Below, piece by piece: positions 34,018-40,876 of a DNA stretch of 40,887 nt; the first letter of the stretch is position 1, and every line of letters starts with the position of its first letter. The DNA comes from CAZJKE01 sp964546585. GTDB taxonomy: Bacteria > Planctomycetota > Phycisphaerae > Phycisphaerales > SM1A02. A program made the translations under genes and the position numbers. The stretch covers positions 1 to 40,887 of the forward strand of contig CAZJKE010000015.1 in assembly GCA_964546585.1 (NCBI GenBank). Direction: 5' to 3'. The notes below the pieces were generated by a model that worked only from the letters and a program-made list of their open reading frames with translations, was not told the origin of the DNA and did no database searches.

Positions 34018-35268
34018 ATGACCAATTGCGCGACGGCGAACCCGAAGGAGCGACTTGAGCGGTTGCTCAACCTCGCACAGGCGTACCGCGGCTGGACCCG
34101 CCGCGAACTGGCCCGATCGCTGGGCCGGGATCCGACGAAACTGATTCCATCAAGCGGCAACCCGAAACTGGACCTCGTTGTCAATCTCGCCGATGCGCTC
34201 GATTGGCCCGTGGAGGAGGTTTCTGGGTGGTTGTCCAGTGGCCGCAGCGGAAAGAAGGTACCGCGGGAAGGAAAGTCATTCGAAGCACTCGACGGACTGG
34301 CGCTTGAGGCGCACCGCCTGGGCGACTATCGAAAGATGATCACACTGGCGCATCGAGCACTGGATGTCGCCAGCACGACAGAAGAGCGGGCCCGCGCCTA
34401 TAACCGGGCTGCGGGTGGATGGGATGGGATTGGGCGCTTTCAGAAAGTGCTCCTTGCCGCCCAGGCTGGCCTTCGCGAACATCCAATCGCGAGTGATCTG
34501 AAACTCCTTCTGCAGACAACTGCTGCGAATGCGTACTACACGCTCTGGCAATTGGACGAGGCGGAGGCCATGGCTCGCCGTGTGATTTCAGAGTTCGACA
34601 CAAGACCGCCTGCGACCGATCGGGGTCGGGTTGCCGAGGCGCATGCCTGGTATGTCCTGGGCCACACACTTCGGCGGCTGCTGGATGTGGAACCTGATCG
34701 GGCGGCGACGCATGCGGCTGCCGCGTGCGAGGCGCTGGAGCAATCCGCTACACGATACGAAAGAATTGCGGACGACATTCACGAGTCCTACGGCGGCATT
34801 GCACATACCTGTCGAGGTGGAATCCTCGAAGCCAAGGTGTCACTCGGCCAATTGGATCCGCGAGCCGGCATTGCACGCATTGTCGACTCCTTCGCTTCAG
34901 TGGTCGATACGGCTGCTTCGCTCACCGGCGATTGGCTGGAAAGCCATGGGTGGTGGTCCATCTTCGGATGCAACATCACGCTGCGGCACATCACCGACGA
35001 GCGTGACCTGCAGCGATTCATGGCCCTGTTTACGAACAAGGCCGACGAGATCGCCGATCACCTGGATCACTGGGCACTGCGGGAGCGAGTGTTCGCCATG
35101 CAGTTCGAAGGACACCAGCGGCTTATTGGCTGGACCGGTCAGGACGTGCCTGTCGTCATCGACAACGATGATGTTCGGCTCATTACCGGGACCATGGGTC
35201 GGTTTCCCCGATTCCGTGAAACCGGCTGGTCAATCCTGAATGCGGCAAACATCATCAGCGAGGCGTGA
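34018..35268 (+). CDS. HTH-domain protein with helical repeats
   Basis: A 416-residue cytoplasmic protein. Residues 10-70 resemble an XRE/Cro-type helix-turn-helix (LERLLNLAQAYRGWTRRELA then RSLGRDPTKLI and LDLVVNLADALDW). The rest is almost entirely helical, with TPR-like pairs (FEALDGLALEAHRLGDYRKM, LLQTTAANAYYTLWQLDEAE, AEAHAWYVLGHTLRRLLD). This architecture recalls quorum- or peptide-sensing RRNPP-type regulators, in which the repeats bind a ligand, but that is an analogy. The ATG at 34018 follows AAGGAGG at 6 nt. The next gene, encoding a small exported protein, starts 11 nt after its stop, so the two are an operon. Confidence 0.75.
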   Translation: MTNCATANPKERLERLLNLAQAYRGWTRRELARSLGRDPTKLIPSSGNPKLDLVVNLADALDWPVEEVSGWLSSGRSGKKVPREGKSFEALDGLALEAHRLGDYRKMITLAHRALDVASTTEERARAYNRAAGGWDGIGRFQKVLLAAQAGLREHPIASDLKLLLQTTAANAYYTLWQLDEAEAMARRVISEFDTRPPATDRGRVAEAHAWYVLGHTLRRLLDVEPDRAATHAAAACEALEQSATRYERIADDIHESYGGIAHTCRGGILEAKVSLGQLDPRAGIARIVDSFASVVDTAASLTGDWLESHGWWSIFGCNITLRHITDERDLQRFMALFTNKADEIADHLDHWALRERVFAMQFEGHQRLIGWTGQDVPVVIDNDDVRLITGTMGRFPRFRETGWSILNAANIISEA

Positions 35269-35279
35269 GGAGGCACACC

Positions 35280-35687
35280 ATGACGACCAGAAAGCTCATG
35301 AAGGCCACGATCGCCGCCGCCATCACTCTTTCGAGCGCGGCGCTGGCCGACATTGCAGGGCCTGATCAACTCTCAGGCAAACCCAAGATCAGCATCATTG
35401 GACACACGGGACAGGATCCCGCACCGAAAAAGCGGCTTGCCTGGATTCCCCCATGGGATCTCGATCGGCTTCCCAGTTTGCTGGAACCCCCCTTTGAGAC
35501 TCCACGGAGTCCAATCATCGCCGTCAAACCCAGACATGACATGGTCTTACGACCGTTGCCACCCTTCCCGGAACAGCCGCGGCCATGGGTCGCTGGCACG
35601 CCAGCGATGCCGAACACATCGAGCGTGCCAGCACCATCAGCCGTACTGCTCCTTACGGCGCTGGCCTTGCCACGCCGCCGGCGGTAA
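35280..35687 (+). CDS. Small exported protein with a VPAP/PEP-CTERM-like sorting tail
   Basis: A 135-residue protein with a signal peptide (KLMKATIAAAITLSSAALA, cleavage probably near residue 23), a proline-rich middle (PPWDLDRLPSLLEPPFETP) and a tripartite C terminus: the motif VPAP, a hydrophobic helix (SAVLLLTALALP) and RRRR. That tail matches the layout of PEP-CTERM signals handled by exosortases, in a variant common in planctomycetes. The mature protein would be about 90 residues without any known fold. GAGGAGG immediately overlapping the upstream stop serves as the ribosome binding site. It may be a secreted or surface product controlled by the upstream regulator. Confidence 0.7.
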   Translation: MTTRKLMKATIAAAITLSSAALADIAGPDQLSGKPKISIIGHTGQDPAPKKRLAWIPPWDLDRLPSLLEPPFETPRSPIIAVKPRHDMVLRPLPPFPEQPRPWVAGTPAMPNTSSVPAPSAVLLLTALALPRRRR

Positions 35688-35717
35688 CACAACTTCCTCT
35701 CTCGCCGGACAAGGTGG

Positions 35718-35735
35718 GTGCCCCTTCGGGGGCAC
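35718..35735 (+). terminator. Stable UUCG hairpin after the CTERM gene
   Basis: GTGCCCC, the loop TTCG and GGGGCAC form a perfect 7-bp stem capped by a very stable tetraloop, extendable with G-U pairs. It lies 30 nt after the upstream stop. No T-run follows, so it may be an RNA-stability or Rho-assisted 3' end rather than a classical terminator. Confidence 0.5.
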
Positions 35736-35750
35736 TTGCCCGCGAGAGGG

Positions 35751-35756
35751 TAGGCT
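35751..35756 (+). promoter_or_regulatory. -10-like TAGGCT for leaderless WYL regulator gene
   Basis: TAGGCT ends 6 nt before the GTG start. No good -35. Confidence 0.3.
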
Positions 35757-35762
35757 AACGAT

Positions 35763-36773
35763 GTGAAGTACACGCGGGTTCATCGGCTACTGAGGATCAT
35801 TTCGCTCGTGCAATCCCAACGGGGGCTTGGGGTCGCGGCACTTGCTGAGTCCTGCGAAACGACCGAGCGGACGATCTACCGGGATCTCGACCAGATCAAG
35901 GAAGCGGGCATCCCGATCCACCATGATCCTGGAACGGGGGGATACCGGATCGATGGCACATTCTTCATGCCACCGGTACGCCTGACATTTGAAGAAGCGC
36001 TCGCCGTGTCTGCGCTGTGCGAGACGATGGCGGAAAGCGGCGCCATTCCTTTCGTGCGGCCCGCGGCGATGGCGATGCACAAGATCCAGGCGCAACTCCC
36101 GTTTGAGGTTCGCGACGAGTTGGCGGATCGGCTCCAAACCATGCAACTCCGCACAGCCGCAACAATGGATGAAGAGGGGTACGGCGATGTCTACGACACC
36201 GTCCAGCATGCTCTCTTGGAACATCGAATGCTCAGATGCCGCTATGAGAGCGCTTCGGGTGGAGGTGGCGATGAGGTATTTCTGCTTCATCCCTACGCAC
36301 TCTTCTTCGGCACGCGGGCGTGGTATGTAGTCGGATTTCATGAAGGTCGGGATGACCTGCGGACGCTCAAACTGAGCCGATTCATCAAGATCGAAGCGAC
36401 GACACTGCCCTATGAGGTTCCAGCGGGATTCTGCCTGGACAACCACCTGGGCAATGCGTGGATCATGATCCCGGGCGATCGGGACTGGGACATCGAGATT
36501 CGATTTGAGGCGCCGTTTTCGCAGACGGTCAGCGATACGCGGTGGCATCACACACAGGAAATCGAATGGCACGACGACGACTCCTGCACCTTCAGGTGCA
36601 CCGTCTCTGGACTCGATGAAATAGTCTGGTGGGTACTCTCGATGGGGAGCGACTGCAAGGTCATCAAACCGCAGGAACTCGCCGATCGAGTGCGAGATCT
36701 CGCCCTTGCAACGGCGGATCGATACCTGCAAGCCGAACCTTCCTCGCCTACCTGCGGCGGATCCTCGCAATAA
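35763..36773 (+). CDS. WYL-domain transcriptional regulator
   Basis: A 336-residue DNA-binding protein of the YafY/PafC type. An N-terminal winged helix-turn-helix spans residues 1-65 (RLLRIISLVQSQRGLGVAAL, TERTIYRDLDQIKEAGIPI), the middle domain runs to about 135, and a WYL domain follows (LLEHRMLRCRYESAS, HPYALFFGTRAWYVVGFHEGR), with a WCX-like C terminus. WYL regulators often sense nucleic-acid or nucleotide ligands and occur near stress and phage-defence genes, though no defence gene is seen here. The GTG start is dictated by frame and alignment. The 3' end overlaps the convergent methyltransferase gene by 26 bp. Confidence 0.88.
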   Translation: MKYTRVHRLLRIISLVQSQRGLGVAALAESCETTERTIYRDLDQIKEAGIPIHHDPGTGGYRIDGTFFMPPVRLTFEEALAVSALCETMAESGAIPFVRPAAMAMHKIQAQLPFEVRDELADRLQTMQLRTAATMDEEGYGDVYDTVQHALLEHRMLRCRYESASGGGGDEVFLLHPYALFFGTRAWYVVGFHEGRDDLRTLKLSRFIKIEATTLPYEVPAGFCLDNHLGNAWIMIPGDRDWDIEIRFEAPFSQTVSDTRWHHTQEIEWHDDDSCTFRCTVSGLDEIVWWVLSMGSDCKVIKPQELADRVRDLALATADRYLQAEPSSPTCGGSSQ

Positions 36774-37725
36774 AAAATCCGCCGGTCGTGTCGTCCGGCA
36801 TGATCCGGATTGCACCGCGGAGATCGTGCTGGAAAGACACCGACTCCCATGCCTGCAGCGGATCCCTCGCTGATGGCGGACGGATTGCGTCGGGCAAGGG
36901 CTCAATGCTCGCATCGATTGAATCTCGACAAAGAACACGATCGAGCACGCGTTCGTTCTCCTCCGGCGCAAATGTGCATGTGGAATACACGACCAGCCCG
37001 CCTGGCTTCACGCAACGCAACGCCGCGATCAACAGTCGTTCCTGTTGACGGGCGAGCGTGCGGATCTCCCGCTCGCTCCACCGAGCAATTCGCATTGGCC
37101 TGTCAAGGCGGAATCGCCCCTCTCCGCTGCACGGGGCGTCGACCAGCACGCGGTCAAAGCAATCCGCATGGCTCTTACCGAGCCGCTCGCCATCACCGCA
37201 GAGGACCTCGACGCAGGTTGCGCCCTGCTTCTGAAGAATCTCCCGCAGCTTGTACAGACGCTTGCGACTGCGATCATTGGCAACCAACACGCCACTATTC
37301 TTCATGGCTGCGGCGAGCTGGGAAGTCTTGCTTCCGGGCGCAGCGCACATGTCCAGTACGGCATCACCCGGTTCTGCCTCAAGCGCGTGGGCAGCCACCA
37401 TGCTGGAAGCAGCCTGTATGTACAACGCCCCAGATTCGTAGGACCGCAGCGCCTGCAACGACCTGATCGTGCCGCTTGTCACACGGTATCCGAGCGGACA
37501 CCAATGAATCGGCTGGGCGGTCATCCCGGCATCTTCGATCTCCGCAAGCGTCGCCGAGGGATCGCCGCGAAGCGCATTGAGGCGGAACGTGCACGGCCCG
37601 CGGCCCGGCGGTGTAAGCGATTCGGCAATCTCCGCGTACCCTTCCTCGCCAAACATGGCAATGAATCGCTCCACGGCTCGCGCTGGCAGGGTTGGCGTCG
37701 TCAGGCTCCTTGGTTCACTTGACAT
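36748..37725 (-). CDS. RsmB/NSUN-family RNA (cytosine-C5) methyltransferase
   Basis: Transfers a methyl group from SAM to C5 of cytosine in rRNA or tRNA. The 325-residue protein has the SAM motif LDMCAAPGSKTSQL (residue 125 on), the motif IV cysteine C199 in DAPCSGEGRF, and the motif VI catalytic cysteine C250 in STCTFAPEENE. It has a short N-terminal extension, without the NusB-like domain of RsmB or a C-terminal PUA domain, so the target (rRNA or tRNA) is open. The start at 37725 (MSSEPRSL) was chosen over an upstream in-frame start because TACACT lies 9 nt upstream and the extension is unlike the family. Confidence 0.9.
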   Translation of the reverse strand: MSSEPRSLTTPTLPARAVERFIAMFGEEGYAEIAESLTPPGRGPCTFRLNALRGDPSATLAEIEDAGMTAQPIHWCPLGYRVTSGTIRSLQALRSYESGALYIQAASSMVAAHALEAEPGDAVLDMCAAPGSKTSQLAAAMKNSGVLVANDRSRKRLYKLREILQKQGATCVEVLCGDGERLGKSHADCFDRVLVDAPCSGEGRFRLDRPMRIARWSEREIRTLARQQERLLIAALRCVKPGGLVVYSTCTFAPEENERVLDRVLCRDSIDASIEPLPDAIRPPSARDPLQAWESVSFQHDLRGAIRIMPDDTTGGFFIARIRRR

Positions 37726-37734
37726 CAGGCGGCA

Positions 37735-37740
37735 AGTGTA
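37735..37740 (-). promoter_or_regulatory. -10-like TACACT for leaderless RNA methyltransferase gene
   Basis: TACACT on the minus strand, 9 nt before the ATG. The -35 is poor. Confidence 0.35.
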
Positions 37741-37756
37741 GAGACATGGTTGGACG

Positions 37757-38011
37757 CTACCGGCCACGCTCCAGAATGGCGATGTCCAACTCCAGATCGC
37801 CGCTGAGAAGCGGCGCATCCAGCGAGAACCCCTCGATCAACGCGGCCTCAGGTGGGCTGGGGGCGGGCCGGCTATGAGGACGGCGTTGCCCGCCATTGCG
37901 GTCTCGGCGCGGTGGCTGCGGGGTGTGCTGCAACCTCCGTGGAACGCCGCGACGAGGCTGCCGCAACGGTGATTGCACGGGTCTGATGGGCGAAATATCG
38001 AGCATGACCAT
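37757..38011 (-). CDS. Small Arg/Pro-rich protein of unknown function
   Basis: An 84-residue reading frame between the methyltransferase gene and tRNA-Lys. The N terminus is MVMLDISPIRP. The middle is extremely basic and proline-rich (RQPRRGVPRR, TPQPPRRDRN, RRPHSRPAP), and the C terminus is acidic and hydrophobic (EGFSLDAPLLSGDLELDIAI). AGGAG lies 8 nt upstream of the ATG, which supports a real gene. The basic part may be disordered and bind nucleic acid (inference). No family is recognised. Confidence 0.5.
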   Translation of the reverse strand: MVMLDISPIRPVQSPLRQPRRGVPRRLQHTPQPPRRDRNGGQRRPHSRPAPSPPEAALIEGFSLDAPLLSGDLELDIAILERGR

Positions 38012-38132
38012 GACTGGAACTCCTCTCTGTGTGTCATTACCATCCTGGGCCGCACGCAGTATCGACAGCCGGACTGACAACCCCATGTCACCCGGATGAT
38101 AGGTTTTTGTTCGGTATCCCGGCCCGGCCAAA

Positions 38133-38206
38133 TGCCCTGCCCAGGACTCGAACCTGGAACCGGCTGATTAAGAGTCAGCTGCTCTGCCAAATTGAGCTAG
38201 CAGGGC
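38133..38206 (-). tRNA. tRNA-Lys (anticodon CTT)
   Basis: A complete cloverleaf on the minus strand: acceptor GCCCTGC/GCAGGGC, D arm GCTC/GAGC, anticodon stem GCTGA/TCAGC with loop CTCTTAA (anticodon CTT at positions 34-36), T arm CCAGG/CCTGG with loop TTCGAGT, and discriminator A. The CCA end is not encoded and must be added by a nucleotidyltransferase. It decodes AAG. Confidence 0.97.
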
Positions 38207-38224
38207 CTGTCTGGCGAACGCGGC

Positions 38225-38252
38225 AGTGTAGTCCCCCCGGGGTATGCGTCAA
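38225..38252 (-). promoter_or_regulatory. Promoter for tRNA-Lys
   Basis: On the minus strand, TTGACG (38252-38247), a 16-nt spacer and TACACT (38230-38225), about 18 nt upstream of the tRNA 5' end. The -35 overlaps the stop codon of the cysteine desulfurase gene. Same architecture as the fusA promoter. Confidence 0.6.
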
Positions 38253-39424
38253 GCGGAATGGAGGGTGCTCCGCACGCCTCGCAGGTGGGCTACCGCCTCG
38301 ACAACGATCGGGATCGCCTCGGAGAGTACCTGCGGGGATGTCTCACGATCGAAGCTGAAGCGAACCCGGCCCCACAGCCCTACACCAGGCCGCCCCATCG
38401 CGTCCATGGCAGATGATTCCTTCAAGGCGCCGCTTGTACACGCTGCACCGCCTGAGGCAAAGACGCCCCGCTCCGAGAGCATCAGCAGGATCAACTCGGA
38501 TTCCAATTCCGCAAACGACACGGCCGAGGTTGTCCATGCCCGTGGCGAGGAGGCAGAGTGCACATACAAGCCCTCGATGCGGTCAAGAAGTTGCTGTTCA
38601 AAGTCGTCGCGAATCCGCATTCGCTCGGCGATGTGTTCTTCGGTCAGCCAGTCCTTGGCCAACTGTGCTGCAACGCCGAATCCAAGGATGCCCGGCACAT
38701 TCTCGGTTCCCCCCCGCCGCCGCCGCTCCTGTGGTCCGCCAATGACTGCGGGCGTGGGCGCAAAGCCGGGGCGGGAATACAACGCACCGACCCCCTTCGG
38801 TCCGTGAATCTTGTGCGATGCGAAGGAAAGCAGGTCGACCGGCACTTCTGTCACATTTACCGGCATCTTTCCGACCCACTGCGTACCGTCGCTGTGCAGC
38901 GGAATGCCCCGCTCGTGGCAGATTCCTGCAAGTTCTTCGATCGGCTCAATGACGCCAGTTTCGTTGTTGCACCACATGATGGAAACAAGGGCAACTTCGT
39001 CGCCACGCTCCTCCAGTATCTGACGCAAGTGATCGGGGGACACGACACCGTCCTCGTCGTTCTCGATTTCAAGGGGCTCAATGTCGGCTCGTGACCGAAG
39101 TGTCTCCAGCAATTCCCCGACCGCTGGATGCTCAACGGCGCTGGTTACAACCAGGCGGCGAGGTGCCCTCGCTCGCAGCGCAGCGAGAATCGCCAGATTG
39201 GCCGCTTCCGTGCCGCCGGAAGTAAAGGTAATGTCCGGGGTCTTGGCGCCGACGAGTGCTGCCACCGATTCTCGTGCGCGGTCGACCCGTTGCCTCGCTT
39301 CTTGACCTGCACGGTGAATGCTCGAAGGATTGGCCCAGCAACGTTCCAACCCTTGCTGCACCGCGTCGACCACTTCTGGCAGCGGGCGCGTTGTGGCGTT
39401 ATTGTCGAGGTAGATTCGGTTCAT
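38249..39424 (-). CDS. Cysteine desulfurase, NifS/IscS family
   Basis: PLP enzyme that releases sulfur from cysteine as a protein persulfide, for iron-sulfur clusters and for tRNA thiolation. The 391-residue protein has YLDNNATTRPLP at the N terminus, SAVEHPAV with H99, HSDGTQWVGK with D179 and Q182, the PLP lysine K205 in SHKIHGPKG, and the mobile-loop cysteine C329 in GGAACTSG. No iscU or other cluster-assembly gene is adjacent, so it could supply sulfur to MnmA as well as to clusters (inference). It lies 26 bp after the MFS gene. Confidence 0.94.
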   Translation of the reverse strand: MNRIYLDNNATTRPLPEVVDAVQQGLERCWANPSSIHRAGQEARQRVDRARESVAALVGAKTPDITFTSGGTEAANLAILAALRARAPRRLVVTSAVEHPAVGELLETLRSRADIEPLEIENDEDGVVSPDHLRQILEERGDEVALVSIMWCNNETGVIEPIEELAGICHERGIPLHSDGTQWVGKMPVNVTEVPVDLLSFASHKIHGPKGVGALYSRPGFAPTPAVIGGPQERRRRGGTENVPGILGFGVAAQLAKDWLTEEHIAERMRIRDDFEQQLLDRIEGLYVHSASSPRAWTTSAVSFAELESELILLMLSERGVFASGGAACTSGALKESSAMDAMGRPGVGLWGRVRFSFDRETSPQVLSEAIPIVVEAVAHLRGVRSTLHSA

Positions 39425-39450
39425 GGGAGAGGCGAAGGGAGTCGCGGATT

Positions 39451-40716
39451 CTACCGGTCCCGCGGGAGTGCGTAGCAGGTCGCATACGCAAGGATTGCGA
39501 TAACGCCGCAGATCATGAAGATCCCCCGCGGATGATCACCAAAACCGGGACGCACGAGCCAATAGCACAATGAGCCCAGGGCCATGAACCCGAAGGAGAT
39601 CGCCCCGGAGGTCGCCAATACCCTCCCTCGAATGGACGAAGGTGGGAGGACCTGGATGTACGACTGCAGCGGAACAGCGTAGAGGCCGGCCGCAAGTCCG
39701 ATGCCGCAGAACATGGCCAGCGTCCATCCGTACTTCATCTGCAATGCGCCAGAGAGGAAAAAGATCACTGCAAGAAGCACGGCACCCCACCGCGAGATGT
39801 TCAGTCGAATGCGGCCGCGAGAGAGGAAACCGGAGAGAAGCGAGCCGAGCCCAACTGAAACACCGATGGCGGCAAGAAGAATCGAAATGGCCGTGTCACT
39901 GACTCCCAGCGGGTCTCCAAGTTCGGTCACGATCAGCAGTGACAGAGTCGCCAAGAGATAGAACAAACCCCACGCGATAGCGGTGGGTAGAAATGGAGTA
40001 GATCGCATGGCACGGAGGGTGGCGATATAGGAGGCAAATGGATTGATGGGTATGCGGGCGGTCGGTTCCTGCGGCCGAAGCCTCGGCAGGAAAACCACTG
40101 CGGCTACACCTGCCATGGCAACGCCGCTCAACACCATGCCCGGCAACCACGGTTGCTGCACCTCCAGTGGCACGACAAGGGGGGGTGCAAAGTGATCGCT
40201 CACAAAGCCTGCGGCAAGCATGCCGACAATGACGGCGAGGTTCGTCGCCAGATTCAGAATACCGTTGGCTCGGCTCACCGCCGCCGAGGGCACCAACTCG
40301 GGAATCATGCCGTATTTGGCGGGACCGAAGAAGGTCGATTGCGTGGCAAGCAGCACCATGCTTGCCAGCGTCAGCCAGAGGTTGCCGATGAGAAACCCGA
40401 TGCCTGCGAGGACCGCAAGCGGCACCTCGATGATCTTCATGGCCGCCGCGATCGATCGCTTCGATTGCTGGTCGGCCAGTGGGCCAGCCCAGCCCGAAAA
40501 GAGAATGAATGGCACGAAGAGGCAGAGCGCGATCAGACCTTGCCCACCATCGCCAAGGCGGCCCGCCCAGATGCCGCGAATCACACTGAAACTGAGAAGG
40601 CCTTTGAGGATGTTGTCATTGGCAGCTCCCATGAACTGCACGGTCAACAGGACGCTGAGTCCTCCTCGACCACCGCCGATCTCGCCGCTCGGGGATGACT
40701 GCTTCGCTGGCGACAT
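39451..40716 (-). CDS. MFS transporter, LplT-like
   Basis: A 421-residue inner-membrane protein with about twelve hydrophobic helices. The opening LTVQFMGAANDNILKGLLSF and the block QSTFFGPAKYGMIPELVP followed by RANGILNLATNLAVI are the hallmarks of lysophospholipid transporter LplT, which flips lysophospholipids inward for re-acylation. In many bacteria LplT is fused to or beside the acyltransferase Aas; here it stands alone, though plsC lies 15 kb away. The ATG at 40716 has TATCGT 8 nt upstream. Confidence 0.85.
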   Translation of the reverse strand: MSPAKQSSPSGEIGGGRGGLSVLLTVQFMGAANDNILKGLLSFSVIRGIWAGRLGDGGQGLIALCLFVPFILFSGWAGPLADQQSKRSIAAAMKIIEVPLAVLAGIGFLIGNLWLTLASMVLLATQSTFFGPAKYGMIPELVPSAAVSRANGILNLATNLAVIVGMLAAGFVSDHFAPPLVVPLEVQQPWLPGMVLSGVAMAGVAAVVFLPRLRPQEPTARIPINPFASYIATLRAMRSTPFLPTAIAWGLFYLLATLSLLIVTELGDPLGVSDTAISILLAAIGVSVGLGSLLSGFLSRGRIRLNISRWGAVLLAVIFFLSGALQMKYGWTLAMFCGIGLAAGLYAVPLQSYIQVLPPSSIRGRVLATSGAISFGFMALGSLCYWLVRPGFGDHPRGIFMICGVIAILAYATCYALPRDR

Positions 40717-40724
40717 GGCGTGTC

Positions 40725-40730
40725 ACGATA
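40725..40730 (-). promoter_or_regulatory. -10-like TATCGT for leaderless lplT-like gene
   Basis: On the minus strand, TATCGT lies 8 nt before the ATG. TTGGGG (40752-40747) sits 16 nt further upstream as a possible -35. Confidence 0.4.
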
Positions 40731-40738
40731 CGGGAAAC

Positions 40739-40806
40739 GGGTCAGGCCCCAAAGGATGTGACCCAAGCCCGCCTTGGGCGCGGGTCATATCCCACGGGCC
40801 TGACCC
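40739..40806. repeat. 68-bp nested palindrome, REP-like
   Basis: GGGTCAGGCCC (40739-40749) pairs perfectly with GGGCCTGACCC (40796-40806). Inside it, GGATGTGACCC (40754-40764) pairs with GGGTCATATCC (40782-40792) with one G-T wobble, and CCCAAG/CTTGGG (40762-40767/40773-40778) close a small inner loop. The GGGTCA core is shared with the repeats at both window ends. It lies just upstream of the lplT-like promoter. Confidence 0.65.
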
Positions 40807-40863
40807 CCGGAATCTCGACCAGTGTGAAAGACGCGTCAAGTCCTGGAGGGATCTCCCCGGGCA

Positions 40864-40876
40864 GGGGTCAGACCCC
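40864..40876. repeat. GGGGTCAGACCCC repeat at the window edge
   Basis: A palindromic unit matching the GGGTCTGACCCC units at 1-23 in reverse complement. It is 11 nt from the end of the window. The stretch 40807-40863 between it and the nested palindrome shows no gene. Confidence 0.65.

Noticed and set aside
35718..35735. UUCG hairpin as a classical Rho-independent terminator
   Set aside because: No T-run follows the stem, so it is recorded only as a stable hairpin that may define a 3' end.
34018..36773. HTH-repeat protein plus WYL regulator as an anti-phage defence island
   Set aside because: No nuclease, ATPase, toxin, TIR, CBASS, retron or other effector gene is present; WYL and HTH proteins alone do not make a defence system.
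35787..36971. Minus-strand frame of 394 codons opposite the WYL regulator
   Set aside because: Antisense to a well-supported gene, with no recognisable domain.
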